NCBI GenBank assembly: GCA_030632525.1
Contig: DAOVUP010000055.1
Span: forward strand, 1-7,760
From: Desulfobacteraceae bacterium
Lineage (GTDB): Bacteria; Desulfobacterota; DSM-4660; Desulfatiglandales; Desulfatiglandaceae
Length of the DNA: 7,760 bases
Reading direction: 5' to 3'
In this document: piece after piece, positions 1-5,913 of the stretch
Position numbering within the stretch: position 1 is the first letter of the stretch
Layout of the letters: each line of letters starts with the position of its first letter
Made by a program: the position numbers and the translations under genes
Notes under the pieces: model-generated
What the model saw: the letters and a program-made list of their open reading frames with translations, nothing else
What the model was told of the DNA's origin: nothing
Database searches by the model: none

Positions 1-1543
1 CTTTCCAATACCTGGCGCGCAGATCCCGTTTCAGGACCTTCCCATAATTGTTTTTTGGGAGTTCATCCACAAAATCCACGGACTTGGGCTTTTTGTAGCT
101 TGCTATGTTGTTTCTGCAAAAAATGATTAACTCTTCTTCAGTTGCGGACTGTCCCGGAAGGAGTGAGACTACGGCCTTAATTGCTTCACCCCACTTAAGA
201 TCCGGAATCCCTATCACCGCCACCTCTCTTATGGCCGCGTGCTTTATAAGGACCTCCTCAATCTCCCGGGGATAGATATTCTCGCCACCGCTGATGATCA
301 TATCCTTGGAACGATCCATAATAAACAGATAGCCCCTTTCATCCATATAACCCATATCACCGGTATGCAGCCAACCGTTCCTGATGGTGTCTTCCGTGGC
401 CTCGGGATTACGCCAATACCCTTTCATAACAAGATCCGAACGGGTGACTATCTCTCCTGTTTCACCAGGGGGAAGCTCTTTGTCAATGCCATTAAAAATC
501 TTTACTTCCACATCTGTACGTGGCAATCCTGCCGAGGCAAGTCGTTTCATCTGCTCCGGGCTCCCCTCAAGGAGATGATCTCTGTGGGGTAGATAGCTAA
601 TAGTCATGGGCGACTCAGCCTGCCCGAACAACTGGACCAGGCAAGGTCCCAGTTTTGTCATGGCCTGTTCAAGGTCTTCCACTAACATGGGGGCTCCGCC
701 GTAATTAAGAGCCTTTAAGGAGCCATGGTCATATCTGTCCACAGCATTGCTTTCCACCATTAACTTTATCATGGTAGGGGCAACAAACATGTTGGTAACT
801 CGATATTCCTGAATGGTCTTAAGGACCAGTTCGGGGTCAAATGACTTACTCGCCAGAATGATGTTAGTTGCCGCTTTGCCGATATTTGGCAAGGCGTATA
901 AGCCGCTGCCATGGGAAAGAGGAGCTGCGTGAAGGATCACATCATCCGGCCCGAAACCGGGACATATATCGGCATAAAAATTCATGGTCATGGCCATCAG
1001 ATTGCGATGGGTTAACATAGCGCCCTTGGGCATACCAGTTGTCCCGGAGGTATAAAAAAGCCATGCAAGATCATCAGGTTTTGTATCAACGTCTCTAAAT
1101 TGATCCGACTCTGCTGATATCAATTCTTCATAATCCAAAAATTCGTCTTCGGCATTGGACAAGGTAATGAAGTGGCGTGCATTTGGAATACGATCACGGA
1201 TACTGACAAAGGCTTCGTTAAATTCAGGAGATAAAATCACGGCCTTTGCCTCTGAGTGATCGATGATAAAGGCAAATTCATTGGGGTGAAGCCGGAAGTT
1301 AATCGGCACACAAGCGCAGCCGGTCTTAAAACAGGCAAAAATAGACTCCAGGGTCTCGGGGTAGTTGTACTGCATTACGGCCACATTATCTCCCTGTTTG
1401 ACACCTAACCTGCACAGGGTATTGGCAAGTCTATTTACACGGGAATCGAATTGAGCATATGTCAGCTTTTTTGGGCCATGTACTAATGCAAGGTTTTCCG
1501 GAAAGGTTTTTGCGGATTTTGTCAGCAACTGGCTCGCATTCAT
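1..1543 (-). CDS. AMP-forming acyl-CoA ligase (class I adenylate-forming), C-terminus cut by window edge
   Basis: The frame is open from the ATG at 1543 to base 1, giving 514 codons without a stop, so the gene leaves the window just before its end. The enzyme should activate a carboxylic acid to its CoA thioester via an acyl-AMP. Visible core motifs are the phosphate-binding loop YTSGTTGMPKG (residues 164-174), FGQAES (306-311), WLHTGD (391-396, with the ATP-ribose-binding Asp396), the hinge stretch DRSKDMIISGGENIY (410-424) and the C-terminal PKNNYGKVLK (496-505), in which Lys502 is the expected adenylation lysine. The family usually has about 510-560 residues, so only a few residues should be missing. 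The start is supported by AAGG five bases upstream. It is the last visible gene of the minus-strand cluster, 75 bases after the M20 gene. Acyl chain specificity cannot be read; a medium- or long-chain fatty acid, or an aromatic or hydroxy acid, are all possible. Confidence 0.93.
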   Translation of the reverse strand, partial: MNASQLLTKSAKTFPENLALVHGPKKLTYAQFDSRVNRLANTLCRLGVKQGDNVAVMQYNYPETLESIFACFKTGCACVPINFRLHPNEFAFIIDHSEAKAVILSPEFNEAFVSIRDRIPNARHFITLSNAEDEFLDYEELISAESDQFRDVDTKPDDLAWLFYTSGTTGMPKGAMLTHRNLMAMTMNFYADICPGFGPDDVILHAAPLSHGSGLYALPNIGKAATNIILASKSFDPELVLKTIQEYRVTNMFVAPTMIKLMVESNAVDRYDHGSLKALNYGGAPMLVEDLEQAMTKLGPCLVQLFGQAESPMTISYLPHRDHLLEGSPEQMKRLASAGLPRTDVEVKIFNGIDKELPPGETGEIVTRSDLVMKGYWRNPEATEDTIRNGWLHTGDMGYMDERGYLFIMDRSKDMIISGGENIYPREIEEVLIKHAAIREVAVIGIPDLKWGEAIKAVVSLLPGQSATEEELIIFCRNNIASYKKPKSVDFVDELPKNNYGKVLKRDLRARYWK

Positions 1544-1618
1544 AGACACCTTCTATCTTTAAGTAAATTCACAAAATGTATCAAACCGGGCGCCGTCATC
1601 ACCTAAAGGTTTTAAGAA

Positions 1619-2749
1619 TTATAATCCACACCATTTCCTGGCAATTTCCAGATAGGCCGCACTCGCTTCTTCTATTTTTGAGATATAACAGAACTCATCT
1701 GTTTTATGTGCCATTACAGGCTCACCCGGTCCGAGGATTATGGTAGGGGGGCTGCCTAAAGCCGGAGTGAGTACAGATGCGTCGGTGAAATAGGAAACCC
1801 CGCAAACCGGTGGATGCTCCTTCAGGTATGACTCCATAATCCCGAATACTTCCTCTATCCATTCGTGTTGAGGATCTGATGCAACACCGCCAACATCGAC
1901 CAAACGGTCCAATTCAAATTCATGACCAAGATATCTCTTGAGCTCATCATAGACCCGTTTATTGTTTTGAGCAGGAATTGTACGGATATCAATACCGATC
2001 ACGGCTTGATCCGGAACCGAATTTATATTTACCCCCCCCTTGATTGTCCCTACGTTGATCGTTGGCGATCCCAATAGTTCATGGGAATCAATCTCAAAAT
2101 CAAAGTTCTGCAACTTCGTGACGGCTTGGGCCGCCTTGTAAATAGCATTGTCCCCTTTCTCCGGCATGGAGCCGTGTGCCGCCGTACCAATAGCTCGTGC
2201 CTCAATCCAAAGGGCCCCCTTATGGGCCACGATAGGAGAATTTGCGGTCGGCTCTCCAACAACGATTGCCCCCGCCTTTCCAAGGGCGTTTTCATGTGCG
2301 GCAAGAAAATAAGCCCCTTCGCAACCTGTCTCTTCGCCGGCTGTAATAACCAAGGTCATCCCGGCCCTCGATTTTGATAATTCAGCAACACGGAGACCAG
2401 CGATAACCATCGCTGCTACGCCTCCCTTCATGTCGCTGGCACCCCTGCCGTAAAGTCTGTCGCCTTCAATCTCACCTTTGAGAGGGTCTTTGGTCCAGGG
2501 GATAGCGCCAAGCGGTATGGTATCAATATGCCCGGTAAAACAGATTGGCGGAGAATCACCGACCCCAGTTATCCGTGCAACAAGGTTCGTCCTCCCTCCT
2601 CCAAACTCGAAGAAATCGGTCTCAAAACCACCATCCTCTAATAGTTTTCCCAGAAATTGTGCACAGGCCCGTTCCTGGCCGGGAGGGTTCACAGTATCAA
2701 AGGCCAGTAGTCTGCGGGTTAAGGAAAGAACATCCAAAGAGGGTTTCAT
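1619..2749 (-). CDS. M20-family zinc metallohydrolase (ArgE/DapE/carboxypeptidase G2-like)
   Basis: A 376-residue cytoplasmic-type protein with no signal peptide, of normal length for peptidase family M20. All expected two-metal active-site elements are visible: GHID (His74 ligand, Asp76), GRGASDMKGG (bridging Asp106), GEE (catalytic Glu139, ligand Glu140), GEP (Glu166) and the late MAHKTDE (His348). The dimerisation or lid domain spans roughly residues 172-290 and includes AHGSMPEKG (191-199) and GGVNINSVPD. Family members hydrolyse amide bonds such as N-acetylornithine, N-succinyl-diaminopimelate, N-acyl amino acids or peptides; substrate cannot be told from motifs alone. Its placement between two acyl-CoA ligases rather than in an arginine or lysine operon argues for a catabolic amidohydrolase role (inference). 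The ATG at 2749 is 7 bases after GGAG, and that Shine-Dalgarno overlaps the stop codon of the preceding ligase, pointing to coupled translation. The gene contains a run of eight G on the coding strand (2039-2032). Confidence 0.93.
   Translation of the reverse strand: MKPSLDVLSLTRRLLAFDTVNPPGQERACAQFLGKLLEDGGFETDFFEFGGGRTNLVARITGVGDSPPICFTGHIDTIPLGAIPWTKDPLKGEIEGDRLYGRGASDMKGGVAAMVIAGLRVAELSKSRAGMTLVITAGEETGCEGAYFLAAHENALGKAGAIVVGEPTANSPIVAHKGALWIEARAIGTAAHGSMPEKGDNAIYKAAQAVTKLQNFDFEIDSHELLGSPTINVGTIKGGVNINSVPDQAVIGIDIRTIPAQNNKRVYDELKRYLGHEFELDRLVDVGGVASDPQHEWIEEVFGIMESYLKEHPPVCGVSYFTDASVLTPALGSPPTIILGPGEPVMAHKTDEFCYISKIEEASAAYLEIARKWCGL
2032..2039 (-). repeat. G8 homopolymer inside the M20 gene
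   Basis: Eight G on the coding strand (C8 on the plus strand) encode the KGGVNI segment of the lid domain. The frame is intact in this copy; the run is long enough to be mutable by slipped-strand mispairing. Confidence 0.85.
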
Positions 2750-2756
2750 GGTCGAT

Positions 2757-2763
2757 CTCCTTA
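2757..2763 (-). promoter_or_regulatory. TAAGGAG: ligase stop codon fused to the M20 ribosome binding site
   Basis: The stop TAA (2763-2761) of the upstream ligase runs straight into GGAG, and the M20 ATG follows 7 bases later. The ribosome that ends the ligase would sit on the next gene's start site, so the two products are probably made in linked amounts. Confidence 0.75.
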
Positions 2764-4419
2764 TCTCTTTTTCCAGTCAGGCATTTCCTTGTCCCTGTCC
2801 CAGCCGTGATCTGATCTATTTTTTTCCTTTTCTTTAAGTTTCATCTTTTGAATTCTTTCAGTGGCGGTCTTGGGAAATGAATTCACCATTTCAACGTATC
2901 TTGGTACCTTGAAATAGGACAATTTTGCCGCACAGTGGCTAATGAGACCGGAAAAATCAATCTTTTCTCCCTCTGCGGGCAATATGAATGCCTTGATTTC
3001 TTCTTCTCTCAAGGGGTCCGGTACCGGAACAACAGAGGACTCGGATATGCCAGGATAACTGTTTACAACATCTTCAATCTCAAAGGCAGAGATATTCTCT
3101 CCTCCCTTACGGATCATAAATTTGAGGCGGTCAACAAAATAATGAAACCCGTTCTCATCGAGTCGGACAACATCGCCGCTATGGAGCCAATTATCGGTAC
3201 AGACCTCTTTAGTTTTTTTTTTCTCCCCCCAATATCCTTTCATATTAAAGCCGGTTTGAAGCAATTCTCCGGTGACATCCTTTCCATCCGGGGCATCTTG
3301 GCCGCCCTCCATGACAACTTTTGTTTTCCGTCCCAGATCCGGGAATACCGGCACGCCAAATGACCCTATCTTCCGTTTTTCTTTATCCGGGTTGGCATTC
3401 AGGAAGAGTACAGGGGACTCACTCTGGCTATATCCTTCAAAAATGGTAACATTAAACTTCTCCTCGAATCTTTGCCAAAGCTCTAAAGGCGTACCTCCCA
3501 CAAAAACGTATTTGGCTGTGTGTTCAGGAACAGGGGTGTTTTCGAAGGCCGCATCCAGTATCTGCATCATACCACCGATGGAATTGAAGTAGTCGGCCCG
3601 ATATCGCTTTATCTCAACGAAAAATTTCTTTGGACTGAACCGGTCTGTTAAGACCAGAGATGCACCCATACAGCGCATGGCCATCATGGAGTAAAGCTGG
3701 GCATTGGCATGAAAAAGAGGAAGGGCAGTATAGTTTCGTGTCCTGTTATCGATCCAGGGTATGGTGAGCACGCTTTGGGCAGCAAGTAAAAATATCTTAT
3801 TGGTAATGGGCGCACCTTTGGGCATCCCGGTGGTCCCTGAAGTAAAAAAGATTACACAGGGGTCGTCTCCATTGATAACAACATCAGGGTTGACATCCGT
3901 TGCTTCGTCTATGAGATCCTTCATCTGCAACACCCTTGCCTTCGGCCTGATCTCCACATCCCCGGCCCCGTATATCAGGATGTTCCTGAGCAGATCACTC
4001 TCAGAGGAGACATTTTCCAGGATATCGAGGTATACCTTATTAGGGTCAACAACGATGGTGGATATACCGGCGGTATTTACCAGATGATTGATCTCCTTTT
4101 CCCGAAAGCTGTAGTTGATGGGGACCGCGATCATACCGGCCTTAAAAATGCCAAAAATCGTAAAGATACACCTTGGACTGTTACCCATAAGAAAACCGAT
4201 ACGATCTCCCTTTTTAAGACCAAGCCCGATTAGAGTATGAGCCACACGGTTTACCACCCTGTTTGACACACCATAATCATATTCATCACCGGCTACAGCA
4301 TCGATGAGATAGGTCTTGTCTCCCAATGCCGAAGTAAGTTCAAGGGCCTCTTTAATGGTTTCTACCCGATCCATCCCGGGATAAAGCTTTTTTTTCACCT
4401 CCTCATAATCGCACCACAT
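2761..4419 (-). CDS. AMP-forming acyl-CoA ligase (CaiC/FadD-like), with Arg at the usual A10 lysine position
   Basis: A 552-residue class I adenylate-forming enzyme that should activate a carboxylic acid with ATP and CoA. Motifs: FFTSGTTGMPKG (191-202), EGYSQSES (328-335), WLHSGD (411-416, Asp416 for the ribose), DRLKFMIRKGGENIS (430-444) and the C-terminal PKTATERIQK (516-525). In the last motif the position normally held by the adenylation lysine (xGK) is Arg522, preceded by Glu521; such E-K or E-R variants occur in crotonobetaine/carnitine-ligase-like groups as far as I recall. A charged tail (531-552) follows. I chose the ATG at 4419 because AAAGGTGAG lies directly upstream; an in-frame ATG at 4446 would add nine residues but has only a weak ribosome site. 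The gene is 50 bases after the SDR gene and 11 bases before the M20 gene. Coding-strand runs of A10 (3222-3213) and A8 (4395-4388) keep the frame intact. It differs clearly from the ligase at 1-1543, so it is not a recent duplicate. Confidence 0.93.
   Translation of the reverse strand: MWCDYEEVKKKLYPGMDRVETIKEALELTSALGDKTYLIDAVAGDEYDYGVSNRVVNRVAHTLIGLGLKKGDRIGFLMGNSPRCIFTIFGIFKAGMIAVPINYSFREKEINHLVNTAGISTIVVDPNKVYLDILENVSSESDLLRNILIYGAGDVEIRPKARVLQMKDLIDEATDVNPDVVINGDDPCVIFFTSGTTGMPKGAPITNKIFLLAAQSVLTIPWIDNRTRNYTALPLFHANAQLYSMMAMRCMGASLVLTDRFSPKKFFVEIKRYRADYFNSIGGMMQILDAAFENTPVPEHTAKYVFVGGTPLELWQRFEEKFNVTIFEGYSQSESPVLFLNANPDKEKRKIGSFGVPVFPDLGRKTKVVMEGGQDAPDGKDVTGELLQTGFNMKGYWGEKKKTKEVCTDNWLHSGDVVRLDENGFHYFVDRLKFMIRKGGENISAFEIEDVVNSYPGISESSVVPVPDPLREEEIKAFILPAEGEKIDFSGLISHCAAKLSYFKVPRYVEMVNSFPKTATERIQKMKLKEKEKNRSDHGWDRDKEMPDWKKR
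3213..3222 (-). repeat. A10 homopolymer inside the acyl-CoA ligase gene
   Basis: Ten A on the coding strand (ten T on the plus strand) encode part of WGEKKKTKE, with a G6 run just before it. The reading frame is intact. Such tracts are prone to polymerase slippage. Confidence 0.9.
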
Positions 4420-4469
4420 TTTCTCACCTTTCAAACCGGAAAACATCCGTCCATGTTATCAAAAGTATT

Positions 4470-5234
4470 TTAACAAGCAGTCCAACCGCCATCAATACAG
4501 ATAACCTGCCCGGTGATAAAATCTGAGGCGGCCGACGCCAGGAATATGACGATCCCCTCAAATTCAGGAAGTTTCCCCCATCGACCCATGGGGGTCCGTT
4601 CTTTTATAAATTTGAGTCTTTCCGGATCCTTGAAAATCTGTTTTACCATCTCCGTCTCAAAATAATTTGGGGCAATGGCATTGACATTTATTGCATTTTT
4701 TGCCCACTCCAAGGCCATTATTCTGGTCATTTCATTCACACCCCCCTTGGCAGAGCCGTAAGCCAGTTGATTTACAAGGGCGATCTGGCCCAAAATCGAA
4801 CTTATATTAATCACCTTCCCGCTATTTCGTTCTATCATTTGAGGGACAACGGCCTGGGCAACCAGATAATAGCTTTTGAGGTTGGTGCTAATAACGAGAT
4901 CCCACTTGTCTTCGGGATATTCAAGTACCGGTACCCGGTAATTTGTCCCGGTGTTGTTCACCAGGATATCAACCCTCCCAAAATGCTCAAGGATCTTATC
5001 TACGCCCTCATGAATACTCTCTTTCGAAGTAACCTCCATGAAGAATCCTTCCGAACCCCTTCCCAAATCCTTGATCGCTCCGGAGACTCTTTTCAAGTCT
5101 GACTCTACCCGACCGCATACAGCCACATCAGCGCCGGCCTTGGCCAGGGCAATGGCCTCCACTTCACCAAGACCCCGGGTGGCACCGGTAACCATAGCAA
5201 TTTTACCTGTAAGATCAAACATATCCAAGCCCAA
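4470..5234 (-). CDS. Short-chain dehydrogenase/reductase (FabG-like SDR), probable TTG start
   Basis: A classical SDR of about 254 residues that interconverts a hydroxyl and a keto group using NAD(P)H. Numbering from the TTG at 5234: the cofactor loop TGATRGLG is at 16-23, NNTG at 93-96 (normally NNAG), and the catalytic tetrad Asn118, Ser146, Tyr159, Lys163 is complete, with the Ser-x12-Tyr-x3-Lys spacing. The C-terminal GQVICIDGGW is typical. Arg42 after the second strand (VCGR) hints at NADP(H), which is inference. Start choice is uncertain. GGAGG at 5247-5243 is 8 bases before the TTG at 5234, 20 bases before the ATG at 5222 (giving MFDLTGK, 250 residues) and downstream of the TTG at 5267, which would add 11 unusual residues. 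In the cluster it may oxidise or reduce a 3-hydroxyacyl/3-ketoacyl-CoA made by the neighbouring enzymes. Annotation as 3-oxoacyl-ACP reductase would be over-specific. Confidence 0.92.
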   Translation of the reverse strand: MGLDMFDLTGKIAMVTGATRGLGEVEAIALAKAGADVAVCGRVESDLKRVSGAIKDLGRGSEGFFMEVTSKESIHEGVDKILEHFGRVDILVNNTGTNYRVPVLEYPEDKWDLVISTNLKSYYLVAQAVVPQMIERNSGKVINISSILGQIALVNQLAYGSAKGGVNEMTRIMALEWAKNAINVNAIAPNYFETEMVKQIFKDPERLKFIKERTPMGRWGKLPEFEGIVIFLASAASDFITGQVICIDGGWTAC

Positions 5235-5242
5235 AATCGCTT

Positions 5243-5247
5243 CCTCC
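5243..5247 (-). promoter_or_regulatory. Ribosome binding site GGAGG before the SDR gene
   Basis: GGAGG lies 8 bases before a TTG (5234), 14 before a TTG (5228) and 20 before the ATG (5222). By spacing it supports the TTG at 5234 and argues against the longer TTG start at 5267, which would place this site inside the gene. Confidence 0.5.
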
Positions 5248-5276
5248 AGCAAAACATAGTTCTTCAAAACTGATTA

Positions 5277-5304
5277 CATATACCTGGAATATTCCCTCTG
5301 TCAG
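5277..5304 (-). promoter_or_regulatory. Possible internal promoter with palindromic GGAATATTCC in its spacer
   Basis: Reading the minus strand, CTGACA (5304-5299, 5 of 6) and TATATG (5282-5277, 4 of 6) are 16 bases apart. The perfect 10-base palindrome GGAATATTCC (5286-5295) lies between them, a common repressor position. Transcription would start near 5270, upstream of the SDR ribosome site. Matches this good also occur by chance in AT-rich DNA. Confidence 0.25.
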
Positions 5305-5330
5305 TATCAAGGGCGCATAGGACAAGCCCC

Positions 5331-5855
5331 TCAGTCTCCTTTTTCCTCTTGTTCCAGAATAATCTCTGCAGTCCATCTCGCTGCTTTGCCCACAACACTG
5401 GGGCATTTGTCCGCATGCCCACCCGCAGCTAAAAAGGCATCCCACTCCTCAGGATTATTCAGATGATAGGTTTCCCCCAACACCTTTTTGTGGATCTCTT
5501 TACATATTGAACTACCATATTCCTGGACAAAGCGCTCATGAAGTTTGTTTGCCAGGCCATAAGAAATAAACCTCAGGCCCTCCGGATCCTGAATGTTTTC
5601 CAGTCTCCGGCCATACAACAAGCCAATAGCCATAACTCCGCCTGCAAGACCTCCACAGGTGCCTTGAACCGAAAGACCCACACCCCCGGCTAAACCTGTG
5701 GCTGCCTTAAAGGCCTCAGGTTCTTTCATATCAAAGATCTCCATAAGGGGTCCCAGCACACATTGGGCGCATCCGTGATATTTTCTTTCAAACTCATATC
5801 CTTTTGATTCCGCCTCGTTCAGGATTACTTCTTTTGCCTTTTCAGGGACCTTCAT
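5331..5855 (-). CDS. C_GCAxxG_C_C family (putative redox-active) protein
   Basis: A 174-residue soluble protein of the C_GCAxxG_C_C family (Pfam redox-active protein group). Cysteines lie at 29 and 32 (HGCAQC), 67 (GTCGGLAGG), 118 (SICKEIH) and 151 (DKCPSVV), each in the expected order for the family. The glycine-rich GLSVQGTCGGLAGGVMAIGLLYG stretch (60-82) is the most typical segment; it is moderately hydrophobic but not a convincing membrane span. The molecular function of the family is not established; cysteine spacing suggests a redox or metal role. The start is firm: AAGGAGGT precedes the ATG at 5855 by 8 bases. It sits 58 bases after the AbfD-like gene and before the SDR, so it may serve an electron-transfer or FeS-related role for the neighbouring FeS flavoprotein, which is inference only. 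Confidence 0.85.
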   Translation of the reverse strand: MKVPEKAKEVILNEAESKGYEFERKYHGCAQCVLGPLMEIFDMKEPEAFKAATGLAGGVGLSVQGTCGGLAGGVMAIGLLYGRRLENIQDPEGLRFISYGLANKLHERFVQEYGSSICKEIHKKVLGETYHLNNPEEWDAFLAAGGHADKCPSVVGKAARWTAEIILEQEEKGD

Positions 5856-5913
5856 CTATAATTACCTCCTTGGAAAATTCATGGGCGTTCACGGGTTCAA
5901 CTGGTATCTAAGA

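Noticed and set aside
239..592. Plus-strand open frame of 117 codons
   Set aside because: It lies wholly antisense to the acyl-CoA ligase, whose motifs are intact in the minus frame. It has no ribosome site or recognisable domain.
1544..1618. Possible terminator or promoter between the M20 gene and the last ligase
   Set aside because: Only the tiny palindrome ACCTTTAGGT-type element is present, with no GC-rich stem, U tract or paired promoter boxes.
2478..2837. Plus-strand open frame of 119 codons spanning the ligase/M20 junction
   Set aside because: Antisense to two well-supported genes; low-complexity, proline- and serine-rich translation as expected for a shadow frame.
2935..3363. Plus-strand open frame of 142 codons
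   Set aside because: Antisense to the ligase at 2761-4419 and built from its reverse complement; no family features and no ribosome site.
5215..5445. Minus-strand open frame of 76 codons overlapping the GCAxxG gene end and the SDR start
   Set aside because: It overlaps both real genes in another frame. The GGAGG in it is better explained as the SDR ribosome site.
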